From Actinomycetospora soli (GTDB lineage: Bacteria; Actinomycetota; Actinomycetes; Mycobacteriales; Pseudonocardiaceae), in the NCBI RefSeq assembly GCF_021026295.1, contig NZ_JAJNDA010000010.1:124001-188000 (forward strand): a stretch of DNA of 64,000 nt. Direction: 5' to 3'. The notes under the pieces were generated by a model, which saw only the letters and a program-made list of their open reading frames with translations, did not search any database and was not told where the DNA came from. The translations under genes and the position numbers were made by a program. This document shows, piece after piece, positions 8,881-18,001 of the stretch. The first letter of the stretch is position 1. Each line of letters starts with the position of its first letter.

Positions 8881-9915
8881 ATGCAGGAGTTGTTGGGCCG
8901 GATCGCCGCCCTCGATCCGGGCGCGAGCCTCGCCCTGCGCGTGATCGCCTGCTTCGACGAGCTCGTCGTCGGGAACGTCAACACCCGGGCCCTGCTCGGG
9001 GCCGCGGCGTCCCTGTCGGGCTGCGAGGTCGGCTTCCACCAGGCCGCCACCGGCACGACGATGCGCGTCTGTCCCCGCGGGGAGCTGGCCCGGGACCGGG
9101 ACGCTCCGCCGCCCGGCGCCCGCCGGATCGCCGACGGTCTGTGTGTCTGGCTGGACCGCGACGGCGCCCCGCACGCCAACGACGAGATCATCCTCGAGCG
9201 CCTCGGACTCGCGCTCCGCATCCGGTACGGGCGGGACCGGCAGGACACCGACCTGCGTCGGGACCTCGGGCAGCTGCTCGACCCCGGGCTCCCGCTCGCG
9301 AGCCGTCGTCAGGCCGCGACCGCGCTCGGCCTCCACCCCGGGCGCCGGTACCGGGTGGTGGCGGCGCCGCTGTTCGCGGTGTGGACCGAGCACCCCGGCG
9401 GGATCGAGGACGTGGTCGCCACGCCGTTCGGCACGATCCACGCGTCGGTGGTCCCCGCCGACGGTCCCGTCGGGACCGCCGACCCGTCGGGGGTGGGAGT
9501 GGCCGCGGACGTCGACCACCTGCACACCTCGTTCACCACGGCCCTCGTCGCCCTCCGACTCTGCGAGCGGCCCACGACGACGACGGTCTCCGCCGACGAC
9601 TTCGGCGGCCTCGTCAGCGTGCTCGCGACGATGCCGCCGGATGCGGAGGTCCCGGACGTCGAGCTCGTCGACGCGGTGACCGCGTTCCCGTGGGGCCGGG
9701 CGACGCTCGACGCCCTCGTGCGAGCGGGCACCGTCCGGCAGGCGGCCCGGCTCGCGGGCGTCCACCACAGCACGATGCAGAGTCGGGTGGAGACGGTCGC
9801 CGGACTGCTGGGCTTCGATCCGTTCGACGGCCTCGGCCGGACGCGGCTCGGGCTCGCCTACCTCGTGTGGCGGCTGCGCCACTCCCGCGTCCTCGACCTG
9901 CCCGCGCCGACGTAG
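8881..9915 (+). CDS. CdaR/PucR-like transcriptional regulator
   Basis: A 344-residue protein. The C-terminus carries a helix-turn-helix of the PucR/CdaR type: VRQAARLAGVHHSTMQSRV, then LLGFDPFDGLGRTRLGLAY. The first 250 residues form an unrecognised sensor region. A plausible -10 (TAGGCT at 8851) precedes the ATG at 8881. The gene follows the esterase in the same direction and may regulate it or the serine hydrolase downstream. DNA binding is supported by the HTH only; ligand unknown. Confidence 0.7.
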   Translation: MQELLGRIAALDPGASLALRVIACFDELVVGNVNTRALLGAAASLSGCEVGFHQAATGTTMRVCPRGELARDRDAPPPGARRIADGLCVWLDRDGAPHANDEIILERLGLALRIRYGRDRQDTDLRRDLGQLLDPGLPLASRRQAATALGLHPGRRYRVVAAPLFAVWTEHPGGIEDVVATPFGTIHASVVPADGPVGTADPSGVGVAADVDHLHTSFTTALVALRLCERPTTTTVSADDFGGLVSVLATMPPDAEVPDVELVDAVTAFPWGRATLDALVRAGTVRQAARLAGVHHSTMQSRVETVAGLLGFDPFDGLGRTRLGLAYLVWRLRHSRVLDLPAPT

Positions 9916-10058
9916 ACCGCCACCTGGCGGTCGTCGACGACCGAGTTGCGTCGTCGCGTCGGTTCCCCTGGGCTGTGGGCCGGGCCACACTGCGATCACC
10001 ATGGTCGACGGTGCCGTCGTGCCGTCGACCTCAGTTCTCCCGACCCCGTGGAGGTCCT

Positions 10059-11234
10059 GTGTCCCTCTCGATCGACGGTTCCGCCATCGACCGGGTCCTG
10101 TCCGACGCCGTCGCGAACGGCGCCGTCCCGCACGTGGCCGCGATCGCGGCCGACCGCGACGGCGTGTTCTACGAGGGCGCGGCGGGCGACCGCGTCGCCG
10201 GCGGCGGCGAGCCCGTCTCGACGAGCACGCACTTCCGCATCATGTCGATGACGAAGATGGTCGCGACCACGGCGGCGCTCCAGCAGATGGAGAAGGGGCT
10301 GCTGGACCTCGACGCGCCGGTCGAGTCCTACGTGTCGGACTTCAGTGGCGTCCAGGTGCTCGAGGGCTTCGACGGGGACACGCCGAAGCTGCGCGAACCG
10401 GCGTCGAAGGCGACGGTGAAGCAGCTGATCACGCACACGTCCGGACTGGGCTACTGGTTCTGGGACGAGGGGATCAAGCGCTACGAGGAGGCCACCGGGA
10501 CGCCGAACGTGGTGCCGGGCGACATGGCGGCGTTCAACGCCCCGATGGTCTGCGACCCAGGTACCCGCTTCGTCTACGGCATCAACACCGACTGGTTGGG
10601 ACGGGTGGTCGAGGCCGTCGCCGGGACCACACTCGACGTCGTGGTGAAGGAGAACATCACCGGCCCGCTGGGCATGGACGACACGATGTTCGCCCTCGAC
10701 GACGCGCGGCAGGGCAACAAGACGCCGGTGCACGCGAAGGGCGAGGACGGCACCTGGGGCTCGATCGGCAACGTGCTGCCCGACGACCCGTCGTGGTGGG
10801 CCGGCGGCCATGGCCTGCACTCCACCCCGCGCGACTACATCCGGTTCGAGCGGGCGCTGCTGCGCGGCGGCGAGCTCGACGGCGCCCGCATCCTGCGCCA
10901 GGAGACGGTCGACGCCGCGTTCTCCGACCAGCTCGACGGCGCGCCGATGCCGACCGAGATCCCCACGGCCGACCCGCCCATCACCGACTCGCTGACGCTG
11001 GGCCCGGGCTGGACGTGGGGCTACGGCCTGCTGATCAACACCGCCGACGTCCCGGGCGGTCGGCGCGCGGGCACCGGCGCCTGGGCCGGTCTGTTCAACA
11101 CCCACTTCTTCGTCGACCGCACCACCGGGATCTGCGCGTCGATCTACACCAACTCGCTGCCGTTCATCACGCCCGAGGCGTGGGGGCTGTACGGCGACTT
11201 CGAGCAGGCGCTCTACGGTGCCTTCGGCTCGTGA
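10059..11234 (+). CDS. Beta-lactamase-fold serine hydrolase (class C/esterase EstB-like)
   Basis: A 391-residue cytoplasmic serine hydrolase of the beta-lactamase/penicillin-binding-protein fold. The SxxK motif is SMTKM in IMSMTKMVATT; the second motif is Tyr-x-Asn in FVYGINTDW; a HSTPRDY segment is also typical. There is no signal peptide, so an esterase role is more likely than beta-lactam resistance. The GTG at 10059 follows GTGGAGG. Its stop codon lies inside the left arm of the palindrome at 11231. Convergent with the amidohydrolase. Confidence 0.88.
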   Translation: MSLSIDGSAIDRVLSDAVANGAVPHVAAIAADRDGVFYEGAAGDRVAGGGEPVSTSTHFRIMSMTKMVATTAALQQMEKGLLDLDAPVESYVSDFSGVQVLEGFDGDTPKLREPASKATVKQLITHTSGLGYWFWDEGIKRYEEATGTPNVVPGDMAAFNAPMVCDPGTRFVYGINTDWLGRVVEAVAGTTLDVVVKENITGPLGMDDTMFALDDARQGNKTPVHAKGEDGTWGSIGNVLPDDPSWWAGGHGLHSTPRDYIRFERALLRGGELDGARILRQETVDAAFSDQLDGAPMPTEIPTADPPITDSLTLGPGWTWGYGLLINTADVPGGRRAGTGAWAGLFNTHFFVDRTTGICASIYTNSLPFITPEAWGLYGDFEQALYGAFGS

Positions 11235-11270
11235 GTACTTCTGACGGCGATAGCCGTCAGAAGTACTCAC
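11231..11270. repeat. 40-bp palindrome, copy 1 of 3 (terminator-like)
   Basis: GTGAGTACTTCTGACGGC, a GATA loop, and its exact reverse complement form an 18-4-18 hairpin. It overlaps the serine hydrolase stop and sits seven bases from the convergent amidohydrolase stop. Related copies of the same geometry are at 42382 and 62559. Confidence 0.85.
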
Positions 11271-11277
11271 GGGTGCG

Positions 11278-12714
11278 TCAGCGCACCTCGTGCGTGGAGG
11301 CCGACCGGTAGTCGGTGTAGGTGTACGGGTTGTCGAGCACCTTCGTCTCCGGGATCTCCGGGTTCATCCCGGCGGTCCAGGCCTCCTCGCCGAGGGTCGA
11401 GCGCAGGTGCTCGACGGTCGACTCCACGGTGCGGCGCGCGGCGGCGAGGTCGATCCCGACGAGGCGGTGGTCGCGCTTGACCACGCGCCCGTCGACGATC
11501 ACGGCCTCGACGTCGCCGCGCTGCGCCTGGAACGCCACGTGCCCGTAGGGGTGCAGCACCGGGAACATCACCGGCGAGTGCTCGTTGCGCAGCAGCACGA
11601 CGTCGGCCTTCTTCCCGGGCTCCAGGCTCCCCAGGTCGGGGCGCCCGAGCGCGGCCGCGCCGCCGCGGGTCGCCCAGTCGACGACCTGCTCGGCCCGCAG
11701 CGACGCGTGCGTCACCGTCTCGCCCTTCGCGTGCGCCTCGAGGTGCTCGCGCGAGCGGTCGGCGCCGAGCGTCGTACGCATGGCGGAGAAGAGGTCGCCG
11801 CTCCACCAGACCGTCGTGTCCATCGACAGCGACACCGGGATGTCGTGGGAGCGCAGCGCCCAGGTGGGCGGGTAGCCCTGGCCCGCCGACTGCTCGCTCT
11901 CGGTCGACACCGAGACGGAGCCGCCGGTCGCGGCGATGCGGTGGTAGGAGTCGGCCGAGAGCGTCGCGGCGTGGACGTAGACGGTCTCCGGGGTCATGAA
12001 GCCGTGGTCGTGCATGAGCCGGATGCCGTCGTCGTTGGTCGCGCCCCAGACACCTGCGTGCGTGGTCACCGGGACGCCGAGCTCGCGCGCGGCCTCGAAC
12101 GCCGGCTTCTCCGGGAACGCCGGGTCGCCGGTGACGTCGAAGGCGAGCTGGAACCCGAGGAGGTCGCGGTCGCCGCTCATCCGCCGGTCCACGAAGTCCC
12201 GGAACTCCGCCGAGGCGGTCCAGTTCGCGGGGGCGTCCTGGATGTTGCCGTAGGCGAGGACGAAGCGGCCGGGCACGGCCTGCAACGCGTCGACGGCGGC
12301 GTCGGCGTGCTGGGCGGTCTGCAGCCCGTGGGACCAGTCGACCGTGGTCGTCACGCCCGCGTCGACGGCCTCGATCGCCCCGAGGAGGTTGCCCGCGTAC
12401 ACGTCCTCGGGCCGGAACGCCCGCCCGTGCTCGAGGTAGTACCAGACGAAGTACTGGGTCAGCGTCCAGTCGGCGCCGTACCCGCGCATCGCCGTCTGCC
12501 ACATGTGCCGGTGGGTGTCGATCATCCCCGGCATGACGATGCCGCCGCGGGCGTCGATCTCCTCGGTGCCCTCGGGCACGTCGAGCTGCGCACCGACCGC
12601 GGCGATCCGGTCGTCGACGACCAGGACGTCGGCGTCGGTCAGCACCGTGTGCGCGGCGTCGAGGGTCAGCACGGTGCCCCCACGCAGGACGACGGGGCGG
12701 CGGGCCTCACTCAT
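11278..12714 (-). CDS. Amidohydrolase (SsnA/AtzA/TrzN-like deaminase or chlorohydrolase family)
   Basis: A 478-residue metal-dependent hydrolase with the HxH motif in GMIDTHRHMWQ, later metal His residues in THAGVWG and VHAATLS, and an Asp in SLSMDTT. C-terminal GSLEPGKKADVVLL is typical of cytosine-deaminase-like amidohydrolases, which deaminate or dechlorinate N-heterocycles. The ATG at 12714 follows GAGGGAG; an ATG at 12741 is possible. It is divergent from the IclR regulator, so it is a likely target. Exact substrate unknown. Confidence 0.88.
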   Translation of the reverse strand: MSEARRPVVLRGGTVLTLDAAHTVLTDADVLVVDDRIAAVGAQLDVPEGTEEIDARGGIVMPGMIDTHRHMWQTAMRGYGADWTLTQYFVWYYLEHGRAFRPEDVYAGNLLGAIEAVDAGVTTTVDWSHGLQTAQHADAAVDALQAVPGRFVLAYGNIQDAPANWTASAEFRDFVDRRMSGDRDLLGFQLAFDVTGDPAFPEKPAFEAARELGVPVTTHAGVWGATNDDGIRLMHDHGFMTPETVYVHAATLSADSYHRIAATGGSVSVSTESEQSAGQGYPPTWALRSHDIPVSLSMDTTVWWSGDLFSAMRTTLGADRSREHLEAHAKGETVTHASLRAEQVVDWATRGGAAALGRPDLGSLEPGKKADVVLLRNEHSPVMFPVLHPYGHVAFQAQRGDVEAVIVDGRVVKRDHRLVGIDLAAARRTVESTVEHLRSTLGEEAWTAGMNPEIPETKVLDNPYTYTDYRSASTHEVR

Positions 12715-12835
12715 CGTGCTGGCTCCCTCACGGTCGGACACGTGTCCGTAGATCGGTCAGATGGTGCACGTCACTGTGCTCAGCGATGGTTGCGGTGTCA
12801 ACCGGCGCCGACCCGTCGTCGGGAAGAGGTCGCGT

Positions 12836-12857
12836 GTCCGCCTGGCGGACGTACAGT
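12836..12857 (+). promoter_or_regulatory. IclR promoter with overlapping inverted repeat
   Basis: GTCCGCC-T-GGCGGAC (12836-12850) is an inverted repeat with 7-bp arms. It is followed at once by TACAGT (12852-12857), a good -10 box eight bases before the GTG at 12865. The transcript would be almost leaderless, and a bound dimer would block the promoter, suggesting autoregulation. Inferred from sequence only. Confidence 0.5.
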
Positions 12858-12864
12858 GCGCAGC

Positions 12865-13671
12865 GTGCCGCGCGAGGGAACCGGACCCGACTTCATCGAG
12901 GCGCTCGCGCGCGGGCTGGACGTGGTCGCGGCGTTCTCGCCGCTGCGCCCCGAGATGACGCTGGCCGAGGTCGCGGGCGCCACCGGCCTCGCGCGGCCGA
13001 CGGCCCGCCGCATCCTGATCACGCTGACCGAGCTCGGGTACGTCCGCGCGGGGGAGCGGGGGTACGTGCTCACGCCGCGGGTGCTCGACCTCGGGGTGGC
13101 CTACGTCGGGTCGATGGGGCTGTGGGACGTGGCGCGCCCGCACCTGGAGGCGCTGTCGGCGCGGACGCACGAGTCGTGCTCGATCGCGCAGCTCGACGGG
13201 TCGGACATCGTCTACGTCGCGCGCGCCTCGGTGCCGAAGATCGTGTCGCTGGCCGTGACCATCGGGACCCGGTTCCCGGCGCTGCCGACCTCGCTGGGGA
13301 AGGTGCAGCTCGCCGCGCTGCCGCCCGAGGAGCTGGACCGGGTCCTGGCCGAACCGACCCGGTCCGGGCTCACGCCGCGGTGGCAGCCCACGCGCGAGGA
13401 GCGGGACGCCGCGCTGCGCGAGGTCCGGGCGCGGGGGTGGGCGCTGACGGACGAGCAGCTCACGCTCGGGATCCGGTCGGTCGCCGCGCCGCTGCGCGAC
13501 GGGTCGGGGCGCGTGATCGCCGGGGTCAACGTCAACTGCCACGCGGCGGAGACGTCGGTCGAGCGCCTGGTGGAGCACCACCTGCCGTTGCTGCTCGCCA
13601 CGGCCGGCGAGATCAGCGCCGACTTCGCGCGCCGGGAGTCGTTGCCGCACGTGACGCTGCCGGCGTCCTGA
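12865..13671 (+). CDS. IclR family transcriptional regulator
   Basis: A 268-residue regulator. The N-terminal winged helix-turn-helix includes MTLAEVAGATGLARPTARRI, and the rest is an IclR effector domain (SCSIAQLDGSDIVYVAR, then GIRSVAAPLRDGSGRVIAGVN). IclR proteins often control aromatic or short-chain acid catabolism. It sits between a divergent amidohydrolase and the PobA-like/ring-cleavage gene run, and is the natural candidate regulator of both. The GTG start at 12865 is chosen because the promoter lies just upstream. Confidence 0.92.
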   Translation: MPREGTGPDFIEALARGLDVVAAFSPLRPEMTLAEVAGATGLARPTARRILITLTELGYVRAGERGYVLTPRVLDLGVAYVGSMGLWDVARPHLEALSARTHESCSIAQLDGSDIVYVARASVPKIVSLAVTIGTRFPALPTSLGKVQLAALPPEELDRVLAEPTRSGLTPRWQPTREERDAALREVRARGWALTDEQLTLGIRSVAAPLRDGSGRVIAGVNVNCHAAETSVERLVEHHLPLLLATAGEISADFARRESLPHVTLPAS

Positions 13672-13683
13672 GCCCGGGGCCCC

Positions 13684-13723
13684 GTGGCAGGAAAGCGTCG
13701 TTGCTGTCATCCAGTGGCAGGAG
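13684..13723. repeat. GGCAGGAAAGCG-family intergenic repeat, copy 1
   Basis: The copy starts GTGGCAGGAAAGCGTCGTTG, 12 bp after the IclR stop codon. Related copies start at 19036, 19917 and 48212. The rest of this 263-bp gap shows a degraded second half of the element and no gene. Confidence 0.75.
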
Positions 13724-13934
13724 AACCGCGTCGTCGGGGCCGGGTCCGAGGGCTCCGATCGACGATGGCGTCCTGCACGCGTCCCGTGGGAGCAGCGGGA
13801 CATCGTCGGCCGCCGTGGCGCGCTGCTGACGCCGGGTGTCAGCCGTGTGCCACCGCTGACGTCGCGCCCCCGACCGGTTCCCGCGCACCGGAAGTCGGGG
13901 CGCGCCCGACGGACGGCAGGCGCAGGATCGGATC

Positions 13935-15101
13935 ATGACCGACCCCGAGGTGGTGATCGTCGGCGCCGGGCCGGCCGGGCTGGTCCTGGCCTGGATGCTG
14001 CAGCGCGCGGACGTGCCGTACGTGCTCGTCGACCGGCAGGCGCGCGAGGAGGTCGGCACCCAGCCGAAGGCGGGGATCGTCGAGTACCGCACCGTCGAGC
14101 TGCTGCGGCACGAGGGGTTCCCGCTGCACTTCGAGGTCGAGAACCGCCGCGTCGAGTTCCGCACGCCCACCACGCGGCACCTGTTCGACTACGCCGACCT
14201 CACCGGGGACCGCCCGCACTACGTCTTCCCGCAGCACCGGCTCGTCGCCGAGCTCACCACCGCCCTGCTCGACGAGGGCGCACCGCTGCGCTTCGAGTGC
14301 CCGGTCAGCGATGTCGACCCCGACCGGCCGAGCGTCACCGCCGGCGGCACGACGTACACCCCGGCGAACCTCGTCGGGGCGGACGGTGCGGGCAGCGTGA
14401 TCGCCCGGGCCCTCGGCGACCGGGTCGAGGTGCTCGACCGCCCGCTCGCCTCGCGCTGGCTCGTCGTGTCCGCCCGCACGGCTCCGTTGGTCGGCCACAC
14501 GATCTATGCCATCCACCCCCGCGGGTACGCCGCCCACCTGCGGCGCGGCCCGGAGGAGACGCGCTTCTACCTCGAGGTGCCGGCCGCCGTCAGCGGTGCC
14601 GATCTCGACCCCGACGAACTGTGCCGTGACCTCGCGGAACGCCTCGGGGAGCCCGGCGCGCTCGACGGCGTGGAGATCACCGTCGACGACCTGGACCTCC
14701 GCACCCGCATCACCACGCCGATGCAGGCGGGGGCCACGGTCCTCGTCGGCGACGCCGCCCACCTCATCACCCCGGCGGGCGGGAAGGGGATGAACCTCGC
14801 GGTCGCCGACGCCGTGGAGCTCGCCCACGGGTTGATCGAGGCCCATCACGGCGATCCGCGGCGTCGGGACGCCTACTCGGCCACCCGCCTGCCGGTCATC
14901 GCCGAGACCCAGGGGTTCTCCGACTGGTTCCTCCGCGTGCTGTCCGCCTTCTCCAGCGACGCGCTCGCCGGCACCGGGGCGGCCGGGTTCGTGCACGCCC
15001 TGCGCGACGGGTGGGTGCGCCGGTTGCGCGACGACCCGCTGCTCGCGCGCTGGTTCGCGCACGCCTACGCGGGAGTCGACCCGGACCCCGCCACGCCTTG
15101 A
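13935..15101 (+). CDS. PobA-like FAD-dependent aromatic hydroxylase
   Basis: A 388-residue group A flavoprotein monooxygenase, close in length and layout to 4-hydroxybenzoate 3-monooxygenase. FAD-binding GAGPAG is at residues 10-15, the DG motif is in GADGAGS, and the second FAD motif is VLVGDAAHLITPAGGKGMN. It would ortho-hydroxylate a phenolic acid with NAD(P)H and O2. It heads the catabolic gene run ending in a ring-cleaving dioxygenase, so it probably makes the diol or triol substrate. 4-Hydroxybenzoate itself is not proven as substrate. Confidence 0.85.
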   Translation: MTDPEVVIVGAGPAGLVLAWMLQRADVPYVLVDRQAREEVGTQPKAGIVEYRTVELLRHEGFPLHFEVENRRVEFRTPTTRHLFDYADLTGDRPHYVFPQHRLVAELTTALLDEGAPLRFECPVSDVDPDRPSVTAGGTTYTPANLVGADGAGSVIARALGDRVEVLDRPLASRWLVVSARTAPLVGHTIYAIHPRGYAAHLRRGPEETRFYLEVPAAVSGADLDPDELCRDLAERLGEPGALDGVEITVDDLDLRTRITTPMQAGATVLVGDAAHLITPAGGKGMNLAVADAVELAHGLIEAHHGDPRRRDAYSATRLPVIAETQGFSDWFLRVLSAFSSDALAGTGAAGFVHALRDGWVRRLRDDPLLARWFAHAYAGVDPDPATP

Positions 15102-15172
15102 CGCCCGTCGTCGGGAAGGCTCAGGATCAGCAGCGGACGACAGTCCGACAGACGGACAGAGGAGACTCCCGT

Positions 15173-16315
15173 ATGGCTGGCCCGCTCGCCGGGGTGCTGG
15201 TGGCCGATTTCTCCCGGATCCTGGCCGGGCCCTACGCGACGATGCTGCTCGCGGACATGGGCGCCGAGGTGGTGAAGGTCGAGGGCCCGAAGGGTGACGA
15301 CACGCGGACGTGGATGCCGCCGACGCGGGGTGAGACCTCGACGTACTACCTGGGGATCAACCGCGGGAAGCGGAGCATCGCGCTGGATCTGCGCGACCCC
15401 GGGGACGTCGCCGTCGCGCAGGAGCTCGCCCGCCGCGCGGACGTGGTGATCGAGAACCTGCGGCCGGGCGGGATGGCCAAGTACGGCCTGGACTTCGATT
15501 CCGTGCAGGCCGGGAACCCCGGCGTCGTCTACGCGTCGATCTCCGGGTTCGGCTCCGGCAAGGGCGCGCACGTACCGGGCTACGACCTCATGGTGCAGGC
15601 GATCTCGGGGCTGATGGACCTCACCGGCGATCCCGACGGCGAGCCCTTCCGCGCCGGGATCTCCGTGTTCGACGTGATGGCCGGCAACCACGCGGTGATC
15701 GGCATCCTCGCCGCGCTGCGCCACCGCGACGCCACCGGGCAGGGCCAGCACGTCGAGCTCAACCTGCTCTCCTCCGCGCTGACCGGCCTGGTGAACCACT
15801 CCAGCGCGTGGGTCGCGGGCGGGGTCGTCCCGCACCGGATGGGCAACGCGCACCCGAGCGTCTTCCCCTACGAGCCGCTCGCCACGGCCGACGACGACAT
15901 CATCATCGCCGCCGCGAACGACGGGCAGTTCCGCAAGCTCTGCGAGGCGCTCGGCATCCCCGAGGTGGCCGACGACGAGCGCTACGCCCGCAACGCCGAC
16001 CGCACGGAGAACCGCGAGGAGCTGCGCCCGGTCCTGGTCGAGCGGCTGAAGCAGAAGAGCGCGGTCGAGTGGTTCGACCTGCTGGTCGCCGCGGGTGTGC
16101 CGTGCGGGCCGATCCAGTCGATCGACGGCGGGTTCGCGATGGCGGAGCGGTTCGGGCTCGACCCGGTGGTCGAGGTCGGCGAGGGCGACCGCGCGGTCCC
16201 GACGACGCGGCACCCGATCCGGTTCTCGGCGACCCCGGCGGTCTACGAGCTGCCCCCTCCCGAGCTCGACGAGCACGGGGCCGAGCTGAGGAAGTGGCTG
16301 CAGACCGATGGCTGA
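15173..16315 (+). CDS. CaiB/BaiF (class III) CoA-transferase
   Basis: A 380-residue family III CoA-transferase. LSRILAGPYATMLLADMGAE-type N-terminus, VVIENLRPGGMAKYGLD and the catalytic Asp138 in PGYDLMVQA are visible. Such enzymes move CoA between carboxylic acids without ATP. The ATG at 15173 follows AGAGGAG. The stop overlaps the start of the citryl-CoA-lyase-like gene by 8 bp, implying translational coupling. Together they could activate and then cleave a hydroxy-acid from the ring-cleavage route. Confidence 0.9.
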   Translation: MAGPLAGVLVADFSRILAGPYATMLLADMGAEVVKVEGPKGDDTRTWMPPTRGETSTYYLGINRGKRSIALDLRDPGDVAVAQELARRADVVIENLRPGGMAKYGLDFDSVQAGNPGVVYASISGFGSGKGAHVPGYDLMVQAISGLMDLTGDPDGEPFRAGISVFDVMAGNHAVIGILAALRHRDATGQGQHVELNLLSSALTGLVNHSSAWVAGGVVPHRMGNAHPSVFPYEPLATADDDIIIAAANDGQFRKLCEALGIPEVADDERYARNADRTENREELRPVLVERLKQKSAVEWFDLLVAAGVPCGPIQSIDGGFAMAERFGLDPVVEVGEGDRAVPTTRHPIRFSATPAVYELPPPELDEHGAELRKWLQTDG

Positions 16316-17123
16316 GCACCGGTACGAGACCGCACTGGGCGCGTCGTCGCCGGACCGGATCACGCTGCTCGGCCACGACCTCGTCGACGACGTCATGGGC
16401 CAGGTCGGGTTCGGGGAGCTGGCGTTCTGGCTGGCCACGCAGCGGCGCCCGTCGCCGGGGGAGACCAGGGTCTTCGAGGCCGTGCTCGCGGCGCTGGCCG
16501 ACCACGGCTACACGCCCACGGCGATCGTCGCGCGGCTGACCTACCTGTCCGCGCCGGACTCGGTGCAGGGCGCTCTGGCGTCCGGCCTGCTGGCCGGGGG
16601 AAGCAGGTTCCTCGGGGTCACCGAGGACTGCGGCCGGTTCCTGCACGAGCAGCTGACGGCGCCGCTGCCGACCGACGACGCCGGGTGGGACGAGCTCGCG
16701 CTGCGGGTGGTCACCGAGCAGCGGGCGCAGAGGAAGTTCGTCCCCGGCCTCGGCCACCACGTGCACAAGCAGGGCGACCCGCGGACGCCGAAGTTGATGG
16801 CGCTCGCCGCGGAGGAGGGCGTGACCGGCCCGCACCTGGCGTTGTTCGCCGCGATCGGGCGGGTGCACCCGCAGGTATTGGGCAAGCAGCTGCCGCTCAA
16901 CGGCGCCGGCGTCTGCGGCGCGGTCCTCGCCGACCTGGGGCTGCCGCTGGAGCTGCTGCGCGGCTTCGCGCTGCTGGCCCGCACGGCGGGGTTGATCGGA
17001 CAGCTCGCCGAGGAACTGCGCCACCCCGTCGCGAATGACATCTTCCTGTCGGTCGACCTGCACAACAAGCCGGTGGACCCTGATCCCTACCAGCCGCCGT
17101 CCATCCCCGAGGAGCAGCGATGA
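16308..17123 (+). CDS. Citrate-synthase-fold lyase (citryl-CoA lyase-like)
   Basis: A 271-residue protein, much shorter than citrate synthase (about 430), matching the catalytic half only. GLGHHVHKQGDPRTPKL carries the second catalytic His and NGAGVCGAVLADLGLP the Asp region; QGALASGLLAGGSRFLG replaces the first His segment, as in citryl-CoA lyases. These cleave a citryl-CoA-like thioester to an acyl-CoA and an oxo-acid. Being coupled to a CaiB transferase supports a CoA-ester substrate. The real substrate is unlikely to be citrate, given the catabolic context (inference). Confidence 0.75.
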   Translation: MAEHRYETALGASSPDRITLLGHDLVDDVMGQVGFGELAFWLATQRRPSPGETRVFEAVLAALADHGYTPTAIVARLTYLSAPDSVQGALASGLLAGGSRFLGVTEDCGRFLHEQLTAPLPTDDAGWDELALRVVTEQRAQRKFVPGLGHHVHKQGDPRTPKLMALAAEEGVTGPHLALFAAIGRVHPQVLGKQLPLNGAGVCGAVLADLGLPLELLRGFALLARTAGLIGQLAEELRHPVANDIFLSVDLHNKPVDPDPYQPPSIPEEQR

Positions 17124-18001
17124 CGTCCTCCACCACGCCGCGGACCGTCACGGAAGAGACGATCACCGACGTCGCCGTCGAGCGGTGGGCCACGGCCCAC
17201 GACCCGCGGACCGCCGAGCTCCTCACCGCGCTCGTCCGCCACCTGCACGCCTTCGCCCGCGAGACGCAGCTGACCGAGGCCGAGTGGATGGCCGCGATCC
17301 GGTGGCTCACCCGCACCGGCCAGATCAGCGACGACAAGCGCGAGGAGTTCATCCTCGCCTCGGACGTGCTCGGCCTGTCGATGCTCGTCGTGCAGCAGAA
17401 CAACCGGCTGCAGGAGGGCGCGACGCCGGCGACGGTGCTCGGGCCGTTCTTCATCGACGAGTCGCCGTCGCTCGGCTTCGGCGGCGACATGTCCGACGGC
17501 GTCGAGGGCACCCCGCTCTACGTCCACGGCGTCGTCCGCTCGCTCGACGGCACGCCGATCGCCGACGCGGAGATGGACGTCTGGCAGGCCGACGCCGAGG
17601 GCGCCTACGAGTCCCAGCTCGACGTCGACGAGGCCCGGCTGCGGGCGAAGTACCGCTCGCGCGACGACGGGTCGTACTGCCTGCGCACGATCGCGCCCAA
17701 GGGCTATGCCATCCCCATGGACGGGCCGGTCGGCGAACTCATCCACGCGACGGACATCAGCTGGATGCGCCCCGCGCACGTGCACTTCTGGATGGCGGTG
17801 CCGGGCTACGAGCCCCTGATCACGCACCTGTTCCAGGAGGGCGCCGAGTACCTCGGCACCGACGTCGTCTACGGCGTCAAGGAGGAGCTCATCGTGCGCT
17901 TCGTCGAGCGCGGCCCGGGCCGCACGCCCGACGGCGGGTCCAGCGACGTCCCGTGGCTCGAGGCGGAGTACGACTTCGTGCTGCAGGCGGTGTCCTCGTG
18001 A
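17120..18001 (+). CDS. Intradiol ring-cleavage dioxygenase (hydroxyquinol/catechol 1,2-dioxygenase-like)
   Basis: A 293-residue non-heme Fe(III) dioxygenase. An N-terminal helical Dioxygenase_N domain (about 20-100) precedes the catalytic domain. The iron ligands by family position are Tyr163 (EGAYES), Tyr196 (PKGYAIP), His220 and His222 (RPAHVHFW). It would open a catechol or hydroxyquinol ring between the hydroxyls. The start overlaps the preceding stop by 4 bp (ATGA), and its own stop overlaps the next start, so it sits inside one transcript. Confidence 0.92.
   Translation: MTSSTTPRTVTEETITDVAVERWATAHDPRTAELLTALVRHLHAFARETQLTEAEWMAAIRWLTRTGQISDDKREEFILASDVLGLSMLVVQQNNRLQEGATPATVLGPFFIDESPSLGFGGDMSDGVEGTPLYVHGVVRSLDGTPIADAEMDVWQADAEGAYESQLDVDEARLRAKYRSRDDGSYCLRTIAPKGYAIPMDGPVGELIHATDISWMRPAHVHFWMAVPGYEPLITHLFQEGAEYLGTDVVYGVKEELIVRFVERGPGRTPDGGSSDVPWLEAEYDFVLQAVSS

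Noticed and set aside
10059..11234. Beta-lactam resistance gene
   Set aside because: It has the fold and SxxK, but no signal peptide and esterase-like second and third motifs.
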